Shown: positions 1-9,448 of the stretch, piece by piece
Layout: each line of letters starts with the position of its first letter
Numbering within the stretch: position 1 is the stretch's first letter
From: Candidatus Methanophagales archaeon
Lineage (GTDB): Archaea; Halobacteriota; Syntropharchaeia; Alkanophagales; Methanospirareceae
Length of the DNA: 64,000 bases
Assembly (NCBI GenBank): GCA_024699715.1
Contig: JANPRD010000002.1
Location: forward strand, 62,001-126,000
Reading direction: 5' to 3'
Notes under the pieces: model-generated
Told to the model about the DNA's origin: nothing
Databases searched by the model: none
Seen by the model: only the letters and a program-made list of their open reading frames with translations
Program-made: the position numbers and the translations under genes

Positions 1-478
1 CGTTCGCAAGCACAATCTTGTTTTTCGCCACTCGCCCTCGCTCACGCAGAATAATCTTCAAAAGATTCACGGATGTGATTGTTTGGCTCGTGACTGCAAT
101 CGCACCTTCTCCTAATCTCTCACGCTTTGAGACAACCACAACACTCAAAATCTCCCCTCTCCGCTCCGCACGAGATGCCACACAAAACTCGTATGCCTTC
201 AACTTCTCCTTGTTCTTGAGGTAGTAGAACGAAGGCACAGGCGCAAAATCAACGCTGCCTCGCTCAAGCATCTCCGCAAGCATCGCTGGCGAACCCTCCA
301 CCACTTCAATTCCTCCTCTTCCTCTTTCGTTCTTCCCTTCATCCTCACTCACGCTCTCACTCACGCTCTGACCACCGCTAACAGCGACATTCATCGCACT
401 TTCTTCCTTCTTTAATTCCTGCTCCAAACGGAAATAAGGCAAGAAATTGTTCAGAAATCCGAATTTCCCTATCCTCAT
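1..478 (-). CDS. mqnA: MqnA-like chorismate dehydratase (menaquinone futalosine pathway), C-terminus beyond window
   Basis: Reverse-strand ORF from ATG at 478: MRIGKFGFLNNFLPYFRLEQE...IEVVEGSPAMLAEMLERGSVDFAPVPSFYYLKNKEKLKAYEF..., open to window edge, abutting mqnE. Confidence 0.7.
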   Translation of the reverse strand, partial: MRIGKFGFLNNFLPYFRLEQELKKEESAMNVAVSGGQSVSESVSEDEGKNERGRGGIEVVEGSPAMLAEMLERGSVDFAPVPSFYYLKNKEKLKAYEFCVASRAERRGEILSVVVVSKRERLGEGAIAVTSQTITSVNLLKIILRERGRVAKNKIVLAN

Positions 479-479
479 T

Positions 480-1649
480 TCAAGCAAACACCCTCAAAAT
501 ATTGTAGAAAGTGTCTCTTTCCGCTGGAATTTTCCCAGAAGCACGAATGATTCCCAGAATTTTTCTCACTGTAAGGTGAGTTGGAGATTTTGCACCTGCG
601 GAATGCGTGACCCTTTCGCCCATAATCGTCCCATCAATGTCGTTTGCACCGTAATTGAGAGCAATTTGCGTCAATTTCTCGCCGAGACCTATCCAATATG
701 CTCGCACACTCTTGAAATTCCTCAAAACTATTCTTGAAACCGCAATAGTCTTCAGAATGTCAATCGGATCTGCCTTTCTCAAGCCCCTTTCATATCCGAT
801 TCTTGTGTTTTCAGGGTGAAAAAGCAGTGGAATGAAAGAAATGAAGCCTTTTGTGCGATTCTGAAGGTTCCAAAGTTTGAATATATGCAAAGCCCTGTGC
901 CTGATTTGCTCAATATGCCCGAATAGCATCGTTGCGTTGCTTTTTATGCCTAATTTGTGAGCGATTTCCATGACTTTCAGCCATTTCTCCGCATTTGCCT
1001 TATTCGGACATATCATCTTGCGAATTTCATCAACAAGAATTTCAGCACCTCCGCCAGGCATCGCATCTAATCCCGCAGATTTCAGCCTTGAAAGCGTCTC
1101 TTTTATGCTCATTCGCTCCTTCTTTGCGATGAAATCCACCTCAACTGCGGTCAATGCCTTCACAACAACATTACGCTTCTTCATGCGTGCGAGCTCTTTT
1201 ATGCGTGAGAACATCTCCTCAAAATATTCAATACTCACCTCAGGATTAAGAGAGCCGACGATATGCAGTTCTGTGCCTCCTCGCCTTATTGCATCCTCCG
1301 CTTCCGCAAGAACCTCCTCAACGGTCATTAAATATGCATCGCTGTCTCCAGCATCTCGGTAGAAAGCACAAAGAGGACACTTCGCCACGCATACATTCGT
1401 GTAATTTATGTGCTTGTTCACTACAAATGTCACAATATTCCCCTCTCTACGATTTATTTTGTCTGCAATCTCTCCTAATTTGTGAATGTCCTCTTCAAAA
1501 AGCTTCTCTATCTTTCTCGGCGTCCATTTCTCCTCCGCATATTCCGCAATCTCCTCCTCTTCTCCTCCGTCCCCTTTCATCCTTGTTTTTTCTCTCTCAC
1601 ATTCAAATAAAAAAGATGAAATTAGTTGAGCAGGCGTTTGCACTCGCAC
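480..1649 (-). CDS. mqnE: Aminodeoxyfutalosine synthase, radical SAM (MqnE)
   Basis: NYTNVCVAKCPLCAFYR (CxxxCxxC), SNATMLFGHIE, PAERDTFYN motifs typical of MqnE; next to mqnA. Confidence 0.75.
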   Translation of the reverse strand: MRVQTPAQLISSFLFECEREKTRMKGDGGEEEEIAEYAEEKWTPRKIEKLFEEDIHKLGEIADKINRREGNIVTFVVNKHINYTNVCVAKCPLCAFYRDAGDSDAYLMTVEEVLAEAEDAIRRGGTELHIVGSLNPEVSIEYFEEMFSRIKELARMKKRNVVVKALTAVEVDFIAKKERMSIKETLSRLKSAGLDAMPGGGAEILVDEIRKMICPNKANAEKWLKVMEIAHKLGIKSNATMLFGHIEQIRHRALHIFKLWNLQNRTKGFISFIPLLFHPENTRIGYERGLRKADPIDILKTIAVSRIVLRNFKSVRAYWIGLGEKLTQIALNYGANDIDGTIMGERVTHSAGAKSPTHLTVRKILGIIRASGKIPAERDTFYNILRVFA

Positions 1650-2722
1650 TCTTCGCTTGGCTTTCGGAGTGGAGACCCTTTCCGCTCTTGAAATGGCTCT
1701 CGCAAGCGAGGAAGGTGCTGAAGGCGGGCGCTGGCTTGCGTAAGATTTCGTGCTTCGGCGTGAATCCGCATATTGTTTGGGAAGTCACGAGGAGGTGCAA
1801 TCTGCGTTGCAAGCACTGCCACGCTTTCGGTGGAGAGCCTTCAAAGGAACTTTCAACGGAGGAAGCGAGAGAACTCATTCAAAAATTAAAGGAAACGGGC
1901 ATAAAAACACTCGTTTTCAGCGGTGGCGAGCCTCTAATGCGTAAAGACATCTTCACTCTCATCTCAGATGCAACTGAAAAGGACTTCAACATCTTCATTG
2001 CGACGAATGGCACGCTCATTTCAAGGGAAATTGCACGCATGTTGAGCGAATTTGATGTTGGTGTTGTCGTCGGTATTGATGCGTTAAGCGATGAAATCCA
2101 TGACGAATTGCGAGGCGTGAAAGGAGCGTTAAACGCAACGATGCGGGGGATTGAGAATTGTATGCATTACGACATCTATTTGCACTTCAATATCGTCGCT
2201 TCAAGGATGAATTTATGTGAAGTTCCTCGCATTATTGATTTTGGAAATGAGATTGGCGTGTTCTCTTATTTCATTTACAATTTTGTTCCTGCGGGTAGAG
2301 GCGCAAAGATTGCTGAAAATGCACTCTGCGAGGACGAATTTAACGAACTTCTTCGTGTTTTAGCGGAGAAGCAGCGTCATTCTCGTGGAATCATCATTCC
2401 AGTGGCGGCACCCGAATATTTTGCGTTCCTTTTGAGGCGTAAGGGCGTTCAGGGTGAGAGAGGCGAGAGAGTGGCGAGATTTCTCGGCAGATTCTTCAGC
2501 GGATGCCTCGCATGTGAGGGCGGAATGCTCTACATTAAGCCTGACGGTGAGCTTTGGAGATGCCCTTTTCTTGCTCGCAGCGTCGGAAATGTGCTTCGTG
2601 ACGATGTCTCTGCGTTGCTTCGTGCATTGAGAAATCTTAAAGTTAAGAGGTGCGTGTCTTGCATTTATCGTTATGTGTGCGGAGGATGCGAGGCGAGGGG
2701 GAAATGCATGCTTCGGATGTGA
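1616..2722 (+). CDS. Radical SAM/SPASM protein, AhbC/AhbD-like (alternative heme pathway)
   Basis: VWEVTRRCNLRCKHCHAFGG, FSGGEPLMRKDI, C-terminal CVSCIYRYVCGGCEARGKC; ATG at 1616 in frame of ORF 1289..2722. Confidence 0.65.
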   Translation: MKLVEQAFALALFAWLSEWRPFPLLKWLSQARKVLKAGAGLRKISCFGVNPHIVWEVTRRCNLRCKHCHAFGGEPSKELSTEEARELIQKLKETGIKTLVFSGGEPLMRKDIFTLISDATEKDFNIFIATNGTLISREIARMLSEFDVGVVVGIDALSDEIHDELRGVKGALNATMRGIENCMHYDIYLHFNIVASRMNLCEVPRIIDFGNEIGVFSYFIYNFVPAGRGAKIAENALCEDEFNELLRVLAEKQRHSRGIIIPVAAPEYFAFLLRRKGVQGERGERVARFLGRFFSGCLACEGGMLYIKPDGELWRCPFLARSVGNVLRDDVSALLRALRNLKVKRCVSCIYRYVCGGCEARGKCMLRM

Positions 2723-3930
2723 ATAGGGCGTTTTCGTCAGCTGCAGTGGAGGGAGAGGAAGCAGTAGCGGAGAGAGAGGAGGCAGCAGCGGAAGGAGCGG
2801 AAGTGGCTGCTGAGAAAGCGGCGCAGCAGGAATCGCAGGATTACGAGGCGTTAAGAGCGTGGTTTGAGGCACACAAAGATGAAATATTTGCGAATGACAC
2901 CGTAGGCACGGGATGTTTCTCATACCAGCCGGGAGAAGTTGTGCTTGCGGTGACGAAGCGATGCAATTTGTGGTGCAAGCACTGCTCAATCAGCGATTTT
3001 CCAGAGGAAGAACTCTCAACAGAGGAGTGCAAGGCGGTGATTGAGGATGCTGCGAAAATTGGTAAGGTGAAATTCGCATTCACGGGCGGAGAGCCTCTCT
3101 TGCGAGAAGACATTTACGAGTTGATTGAGTATGCTGCCTCGTTTGACATGCAAGTTGTCATGGCAACGAATGGCACGCTCATCACTGAGGATGTCGCCAA
3201 AAAGCTGAAGAAGGCGGGACTTGAGCGTGCAGCAATAAGCATAGACGGCATAGGCTCATTCCACGACGAATTCAGGGGCGTTGAAGGTGCTTTCGCAAGA
3301 ACACTGCGAGGCATCCGCTCATGCAAGAAAGTTGGGCTTGCTTTCCAGCTATTCACAACCGTCTCTCGCTTGAACTACGGTGAAATACCGAAAATCATAC
3401 GAATGGCATCACGCTTGAACGCATTCCGCATTTACCTCATTTACCTCATCGCAGTGGGTCGTGGCAGGAAAATCTCAGATGCTTGCCTCTCCGCAGAGCA
3501 AAACCTTCAATTCTTTGAATTTCTGTTGAGAACGCAACCCAAAACGAAAGTCTGGCTGAAACCGATATGCAACCCGCAGTTCTGGGCTTTCCTGCGAGAA
3601 CGAAACATCGTTGACGATGCTCTCTGCGAGAAATTCGTGGGATGCACCGCAGGCATCACTCGCTTTCACATATTCCCAAACGGCGATGTCGCTCCATGCG
3701 CATATTTACCATTAAAGGTCGGAAATGTGAAAGATGCACGCTTTTTGGAAATTGCGAGGAACGCAAAGGAATTCAGGGAATTGCGAGCGAGAAATGTGAA
3801 GGGTCGCTGTTCAGAATGCAAATACCGAGAAATATGCGGAGGATGCCGCTCAAGAGCTTTCGCAGTTAAAGGCGATTTCCTCGCTGAAGACCCCGTTTGC
3901 CCACTGCACATAAATTCAACGGAAAGATGA
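2704..3930 (+). CDS. Radical SAM/SPASM protein, AhbC/AhbD-like, tandem paralogue
   Basis: LAVTKRCNLWCKHCSISD, FTGGEPLLREDI, CSECKYREICGGCRSRA; ORF opens at 2650, start uncertain. Confidence 0.65.
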   Translation: MHASDVNRAFSSAAVEGEEAVAEREEAAAEGAEVAAEKAAQQESQDYEALRAWFEAHKDEIFANDTVGTGCFSYQPGEVVLAVTKRCNLWCKHCSISDFPEEELSTEECKAVIEDAAKIGKVKFAFTGGEPLLREDIYELIEYAASFDMQVVMATNGTLITEDVAKKLKKAGLERAAISIDGIGSFHDEFRGVEGAFARTLRGIRSCKKVGLAFQLFTTVSRLNYGEIPKIIRMASRLNAFRIYLIYLIAVGRGRKISDACLSAEQNLQFFEFLLRTQPKTKVWLKPICNPQFWAFLRERNIVDDALCEKFVGCTAGITRFHIFPNGDVAPCAYLPLKVGNVKDARFLEIARNAKEFRELRARNVKGRCSECKYREICGGCRSRAFAVKGDFLAEDPVCPLHINSTER

Positions 3931-3931
3931 A

Positions 3932-4948
3932 ATGAGATTTGAGCAGATGATTGACAGGATAATAGAAGGAGATTGCATTGAACTCATAAAGAAAATACCT
4001 TCAAAAAGCATAGATTTGGTTATAACATCGCCACCTTACTACAAACAACGGGACTGGATGGGAATAGGGAACGAAGAAACGCCTGAAGCGTATCTTGAGA
4101 AGATTTTAGGAGTTTTTCATGAGTGCGTTCGTGTGACTAAGGACACAGGCTCAATCATTTTCAATCTCGGAGACAAATATCACGAAGGAAGCTTGCTTTT
4201 AATTCCTTATCGTTTCGCTATTGAGGCGCTGCGAAGGGAGAAAGTTAAACTCATAAACACGATAACATGGGTGAAAACGAATCCAACACCTCGTCAATTC
4301 AAGCGAAGACTCGTCCAAAGCACAGAACCCTTCTTCCATTTCGTCAAATCAGATAATTACAAGTTCAACTTGCATTCTTTTATGAGCGGAGAGGAGGCGA
4401 GGACAGAAAGGAAAAGAAGGATGAAAAACATAGGGCAACGGTATTTCAAGCTAATAGAGGAAGCACCTTTAAGCGAATATGAGAAGGAAATGGCGAGAGA
4501 AGAGCTGAAAAAGGTCATAGAAGAGGTGAAAGAAGGCAAAATAAAGGAGTTTCGCATGAAAATTCGTGGCATTCACGCACCCGCATTCGGCGGTCAAGAG
4601 GGCGGTCGCAAGATTCAAATGGAAAAGCAAGGCTTCACAATCATAAGAATTCACGGGAATAGCATGAAAAGAGATGTGATTGAGTGCGCAGTTGAGACGC
4701 TTAAAGGCTGTCCTCATCCCGCAGTATTCCCTGAATTCATCGTTAGAGAGCTAATTAAGCTCACTACTGACGAGGGAGATATTGTATTAGACCCCTTTAT
4801 GGGTTCTGGAACAGTCGCAGTAGCAGCAAAGAAGCTGAAAAGGAGATTTATTGGATTTGAAATAAATCCTGAATACTGCAAATATGCTGAAGAACGCTTG
4901 AAATCGGTGGAAAATGCCAGTCAGAAAGCACTCTTTGAGTGCTCCTGA
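3932..4948 (+). CDS. DNA (N4-cytosine or N6-adenine) methyltransferase, solo
   Basis: DLVITSPPYYKQRDW followed C-terminally by DPFMGSGTVAVAAKKLKRRFIGFEINPEY (beta-class order); no adjacent restriction gene. Confidence 0.85.
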   Translation: MRFEQMIDRIIEGDCIELIKKIPSKSIDLVITSPPYYKQRDWMGIGNEETPEAYLEKILGVFHECVRVTKDTGSIIFNLGDKYHEGSLLLIPYRFAIEALRREKVKLINTITWVKTNPTPRQFKRRLVQSTEPFFHFVKSDNYKFNLHSFMSGEEARTERKRRMKNIGQRYFKLIEEAPLSEYEKEMAREELKKVIEEVKEGKIKEFRMKIRGIHAPAFGGQEGGRKIQMEKQGFTIIRIHGNSMKRDVIECAVETLKGCPHPAVFPEFIVRELIKLTTDEGDIVLDPFMGSGTVAVAAKKLKRRFIGFEINPEYCKYAEERLKSVENASQKALFECS

Positions 4949-5110
4949 AAAGTTGAAGATTTAGCTCTGCTGGCGAGCAGGCGCAATCGGAGTGTTGAAG
5001 TGCTGGACCTCAAGAAAGGCAAGAGTGAAGGAGGAGCATTGGAAGCGTGGGAAAGCATTCTCAAATTGAAAAAAGGAAAAGACATATCTAATTGATTAAA
5101 ATTTTGGGAG

Positions 5111-5686
5111 ATGAGCGAAGAGGAGGTATCTCTGCCCTCGGCGGAGACCGCAATCGTCGTTGTGGACATGCAGAAGGACTTTTGCTATGAAAAAGGTGCA
5201 TTATTCATCGGAAAATCAGCAAAGGAAATCATTCCAAGAGTGAGGAAACTGCTTGAAAGGGCATCTTCGGCTGGAATTCTCACGATTTTCACGCAAGATT
5301 GGCATGAAGAGGACGATGAAGAGTTCAATTTATGGCAGAAGCACTGCGTTAAGCAAAGCGAAGGTGCGGAAATCGTGAATGAACTCGCAAATTTCGCAGA
5401 GAAATCTGAGATTGTGAGGAAGCATCGCTATAGTGCATTTTTTCAGACAGATTTAGAGGAGATTTTGCGCAAGAAGGGCATAAAGACGCTTGTGATTGTG
5501 GGCGTAGCAACGAATATATGCGTAATGCATACTGCAAGTGATGCGTTCATGCGGGGTTTCAGCGTTGTCGTTCCTCCTGATTGCACCGCAACAGTCGGAG
5601 AATATGAGCAAAATTACGCATTGTATCACATTGAGAAGGTATTGTGCGGGAAAGTTCTGCCTTCGGATAGAATATTCTTCACTTAA
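5111..5686 (+). CDS. Isochorismatase/nicotinamidase family hydrolase
   Basis: AIVVVDMQKDFCYEKGAL, VIVGVATNICVMHTASDAFMRGFSVVVPPDCTA. Confidence 0.8.
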   Translation: MSEEEVSLPSAETAIVVVDMQKDFCYEKGALFIGKSAKEIIPRVRKLLERASSAGILTIFTQDWHEEDDEEFNLWQKHCVKQSEGAEIVNELANFAEKSEIVRKHRYSAFFQTDLEEILRKKGIKTLVIVGVATNICVMHTASDAFMRGFSVVVPPDCTATVGEYEQNYALYHIEKVLCGKVLPSDRIFFT

Positions 5687-5754
5687 TCTGCGTCTCTGCG
5701 TCAGCAGGCGCTTCTGCCCCTCTAACCTATGCTCCGCCCTTCCCCTTTCTCCTC

Positions 5755-5835
5755 GCCCCTCTCCACTCTCTACGCTCCCTACACTCTCTACACGCTCTAC
5801 GCTCTCTGCGCTCCTCTGAGCTCTTTACGCTCCTC
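5755..5835. repeat. CT-rich degenerate minisatellite between isochorismatase and bud32
   Basis: ccactctctacgctccctacactctctacacgctctacgctctctgcgctcc... imperfect ~12-nt repeats. Confidence 0.6.
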
Positions 5836-6424
5836 TTCGCTCTACGAACCTGCCTCTGCGCTCAATCTCCTCGGCACGCCTCAGAACGGCATCAGCATCA
5901 GCGAAGAAGCGCTTGTAGCCTCGCACGAAAGCACGCTTCAGCTCGCTCTCTCTCTCAGTATGCGAGGCACGAAGGCACTGAAAGAAGACATGCACATCCA
6001 CTCCACGAGCCTCTGTGCTTGAATCGTAGAAGGAAAGACCGAAATCAATCAGATAAATTCTGTTGTCGTCGCCAATAATCACATTTGAAGTTGTCAAATC
6101 TCCATGAATTATGCCTGCTTTGTGCAATTTTGCCATCATCTCACCTATTTTCTCGCTCAATTCTTCGTTAAGAGCATCACGAGCAAGCCTTCCTTTTATC
6201 CTCTCCATCACAATCTCATAATCATTAACATCAAAAATGATTGGCGTAGGCACGCCATTCCTCCGAGCTTCTGAAATGATTTTCGCCTCCGTTTTCGTGC
6301 GCTCTCGCCTCAAACGCTCGTCTAACGCACTCAGCCGATACTTCTTCGGTATCCTGCGTTTGATAACAACATCTTCCCTTATCTCAACAACCGCCTCAGC
6401 ACAGCGAATGAGCATTTCCGACAC
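5825..6424 (-). CDS. bud32: KEOPS complex kinase Bud32
   Basis: GIIHGDLTTSNVI, YLIDFGLSFYDSSTEARGVDVHVF, VIKRRIPKKYR..LD..LRRERTKTEAKII. Confidence 0.85.
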   Translation of the reverse strand: MSEMLIRCAEAVVEIREDVVIKRRIPKKYRLSALDERLRRERTKTEAKIISEARRNGVPTPIIFDVNDYEIVMERIKGRLARDALNEELSEKIGEMMAKLHKAGIIHGDLTTSNVIIGDDNRIYLIDFGLSFYDSSTEARGVDVHVFFQCLRASHTERESELKRAFVRGYKRFFADADAVLRRAEEIERRGRFVERRGA

Positions 6425-6460
6425 ACACGCTCACACACGCAAAAACGCTCCCTCTACCGC

Positions 6461-7345
6461 TTACCGCCGCTGCTCCGCCGGCTCCGCAGCATAAAGTTCC
6501 TTCCTGCGAGCCTCAAGCATTTCAATCTTGCGACCTGCGAATTCCGCCGCCGTGCTCACGGTGGCGTTCCTTTCGGATGCATGCTCGTAAACTTCAGCGA
6601 TGCGCTCCTTGTAGTTTAAGTCACGAAGAGTGTGATGGTCAATCACAACCGTCGGCGTCACATCAACAATACGCTTTAAATTCTCAACAGAAAGCTCTAA
6701 ACTCCTCTTTGAGTAGCGAAAACCGAGCATGTAGGTCATAGGACCGTCAATAAAAACTATATCTGGCGCTTCTTTCAGCACAAATTCCACCTGTTCTTCC
6801 ACCGAAGGGCCCTCTACATCGCTTGTATGCACGAATTTTTCGCCTCCGCACGCAACGCAAACCTCAACAACAAATCCCAACCTTGAATTCGTGCCGTGAA
6901 AGACCGCATTTGAGAACTTTATCGTTGTTGAGCGGTGCTTGAACTCACGACCGTCAGCGATTTCAAGCGACTTCGGCAGCCCTTTCAACTGCTCAATGAA
7001 GAAAGAAGCCCGCTCCTCCTGACTTTTGTTTATGTTTTCGGTGGGATGCTTCACATAAACGACCTTATCCTTGTAAATTTCGGGCTTTTGAGGGTCGTGG
7101 TGGTCGTAGTGGTAATGCGTCACAACAAGAACATCCGCTTCCCTCGCCTCTCTCTCTATCTCCGCCCAAAGCTCTCGCATCCTCGCCTCTTCCTTCGGAT
7201 GCGGTCGCAGTCCATATCTCAGAGGAGCAAGCGAAACACCCGCATCTATTAACACACGCAAGTCATCCGTCTCAACGAGCGTCGCCATTGAACGCACTCC
7301 AAAACTGTCAAACGCAAGCGGCTTCACCTCAAGCACATCCCTCAC
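6461..7345 (-). CDS. Metallo-beta-lactamase fold protein, UPF0282-like
   Basis: VTHYHYDHHDP, MRDVLEVKPLAFDSFGVRSMATLVETDDLRVLIDAGVSLAPLRYGLRPHP. Confidence 0.75.
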   Translation of the reverse strand: MRDVLEVKPLAFDSFGVRSMATLVETDDLRVLIDAGVSLAPLRYGLRPHPKEEARMRELWAEIEREAREADVLVVTHYHYDHHDPQKPEIYKDKVVYVKHPTENINKSQEERASFFIEQLKGLPKSLEIADGREFKHRSTTIKFSNAVFHGTNSRLGFVVEVCVACGGEKFVHTSDVEGPSVEEQVEFVLKEAPDIVFIDGPMTYMLGFRYSKRSLELSVENLKRIVDVTPTVVIDHHTLRDLNYKERIAEVYEHASERNATVSTAAEFAGRKIEMLEARRKELYAAEPAEQRR

Positions 7346-7468
7346 CCTTCCTCACACTTCCTTATGCTTAACTCTCTTCAGCAATATTATTCCTTCACGG
7401 TAACCGACGGGTTTAAGAGCGGAAGAAGAAAATTAAGGAAAAGGGAGAAGGAGGGAGGCGAAAGAGGA

Positions 7469-7888
7469 ATGGCGGTAGTCACGAAGGAGTTGCACATTCA
7501 AACGAGAGGGGAGGTTGAAATTGTTGACATTACGGAGCGAGTGAATGAAGCGTTGCGAGACAGCGGCATTGAGAACGGCATCGTAACCGTTTTCGTGCCT
7601 GGGTCCACTGCCGCAATTACGACAATTGAGTATGAGCCCGGGCTTTTGAAGGATTTCCCAGCGGCGCTTGAAAGGCTCTTCCCCAAAGACATCCATTACG
7701 AGCATGAGCTCAGATGGCACGACGGCAACGGACACTCGCATGTTCGTGCCTCTTTTCTCGGTGCTTCGCTCACTGTTCCATTCAGAGCGAAGAGAATGCT
7801 TCTCGGCACTTGGCAACAGCTCGTCTTTGTGGAACTTGACAACAAGCCTCGCTCACGAAGGGTCATTCTTCAAATCATCGGCGAATAG
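7469..7888 (+). CDS. YjbQ/UPF0047 family protein
   Basis: IENGIVTVFVPGSTAAITTIEYEPGLLKD, HDGNGHSHVRASFLGASLTVPF, LLGTWQQLVFVELDNKPRSRRV; internal ATG 7469. Confidence 0.85.
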   Translation: MAVVTKELHIQTRGEVEIVDITERVNEALRDSGIENGIVTVFVPGSTAAITTIEYEPGLLKDFPAALERLFPKDIHYEHELRWHDGNGHSHVRASFLGASLTVPFRAKRMLLGTWQQLVFVELDNKPRSRRVILQIIGE

Positions 7889-7925
7889 CAGAGAAAGCAG
7901 TGCGGAAGCGAGCGAAAGCGTCAGT

Positions 7926-8612
7926 TCAAGGCAAAATTTCAGTGCATTCCACATGCTCACCGAGCAGCACTTTCTCCAATCTCTCCCGCCTTTTACCATT
8001 TACAATTATGCATCTCATCCTATTCTCCGCAAGAAATCTCGGCAACTCCGCATCAACACACCCTAAAAATCCCCTCTTAATCATATCTCTTGCATGAATT
8101 CTATGAATTATGCGTCCTTTATCGTCGTAAATGCCATCAACATCCGTTATTTTTATGATTTTCCGCTCTCCAAGCTTCTTCGCAACAAACGCAGCAATCG
8201 TGTCTGAGGAGACATCCCAAGAGTGCTTCAGCTCGTCTTCCTCTCGCAAGAGATTGAAAGGCAAGAAGACGACGCAGGTGCCGCCTCCCGCTTTCTCCGC
8301 TCCTCTTTCAGTGTGAGAAATTTCCTCCAAACGCTCAACCAGCGGAACTTCAACGCCGTCAGTGAGGAAGAATGCGTATTGATGCATCGCAAGAATGGAC
8401 ATCCAGTGCGAAGCTTCATCTGAAATTCCAGCGGAAGATGAAATTTTCCTGATGAAATCTGCGAAAGGTCCGCCTCCTGGCACCACAACGATGCTTAATC
8501 CCCGCTCTGCTGCGAAATCACGCAGAAAACGCAATATGCTTCTGCCCTCTTTGAAAAGGCTACCTCCTAATTTCACAACAGACATGCTCATCGCAACGCT
8601 CACGGCGACCAT
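7926..8612 (-). CDS. mfnE: Amino acid kinase family, likely MfnE (methanofuran biosynthesis)
   Basis: SVVKLGGSLFKEG, VVVPGGGPFADFIR, KITDVDGIYDDKGRII. Confidence 0.55.
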   Translation of the reverse strand: MVAVSVAMSMSVVKLGGSLFKEGRSILRFLRDFAAERGLSIVVVPGGGPFADFIRKISSSAGISDEASHWMSILAMHQYAFFLTDGVEVPLVERLEEISHTERGAEKAGGGTCVVFLPFNLLREEDELKHSWDVSSDTIAAFVAKKLGERKIIKITDVDGIYDDKGRIIHRIHARDMIKRGFLGCVDAELPRFLAENRMRCIIVNGKRRERLEKVLLGEHVECTEILP

Positions 8613-8651
8613 GCCGCCCTGGGGAAGAACTGATAAATTAAGATAAAATAG

Positions 8652-8686
8652 GAAAGATGTTTTCGGTTTTAATTAATAACATCTTC
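8652..8686. terminator. Possible hairpin in gap upstream of mfnE
   Basis: Inverted repeat aagatgtt ... aacatctt in AT-rich intergenic sequence. Confidence 0.3.
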
Positions 8687-8694
8687 GCATTCGC

Positions 8695-9418
8695 TCATTG
8701 TATCGTCGCAAAAAGCAAAGAAATGACTGCAATTAGGAATATTGCCTCGTAATTACCGGTTCCTCCGATGCTTATGAATGGGCAGCCTTTCTCACGAGGG
8801 AAATAAGCGGATGCAATCAGAAGGGCGGTCGCAATACCAAGCACCGCAGGAACAAAGATTAAGCCTGCGACATCGGTATAAGAAGCGTCTGAAGGAGCAA
8901 GGAGCAGAGCGAGCGGGATTGCGAAAACGCCAACCTCTCTCGGAAGCACAACACCTACGCCCTCCCTTATCTCCGCTACTGAGTATGCTAAAATTGTCAT
9001 TAAGAGGTAAGAAAGAACGATTTCAAAAATGAAATTCAGCGACAGCATCCAGATTGCGAATGCGACAGGAATAATGAAGCCTCCTATGTTCAGCGTCACT
9101 TTCGTGTCGTATGTTCTTGCTGCTGTCGCTGTTTCGTTTCTATGCCCAATACCCCACGCAATCCTTTCTAACTTGCGAAGCTCCACTCAAATCCTCAAGA
9201 GGCACTTTGTAAATATCTGAAAGCAGTTTTGCCTCCCCTTCGCTGAAGTTCCTCCTTCTCGTCTTCATGCTGAAGACAGGCACTTCAAGCACACTGCACA
9301 AAAACATCGCAAGCACAACGGCAAAAAATAGCATTTGATGCGTTGCTCTGAAAAAGCAAAGAATGAGCAGAAGGCTCTCAAGTATGAATTCCCTCTTGTC
9401 CCGCCTCCAAATTCGCAT
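8695..9418 (-). CDS. DUF1614-like membrane protein, apparently split by +1 frameshift
   Basis: ORF 9140..9418 (hydrophobic N-term ... VPVFSMKTRRRNF) and ORF 8695..9186 (KVTLNIGGFIIPVAFAIWML) overlap and together resemble one membrane protein. Confidence 0.5.
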
Positions 9419-9448
9419 GTTTCCTTTTTGAAGTCATGCGAAGAAAAA

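Noticed and set aside
1289-1615. Upstream 109 codons of ORF 1289..2722
   Set aside because: Antisense to mqnE N-terminus; radical SAM homology starts at the internal ATG 1616
2360-2989. 209-aa reverse ORF
   Set aside because: Antisense to two radical SAM genes, Pro/Leu-rich low-complexity translation, no family motifs
4946-4948. TGA recoded as selenocysteine in the methyltransferase
   Set aside because: No SECIS-like element recognised and the position has no catalytic rationale; read-through or remnant is simpler
5538-6022. Plus-strand ORFs over the CT-rich repeat
   Set aside because: Translate the minisatellite and antisense bud32; no protein-like features
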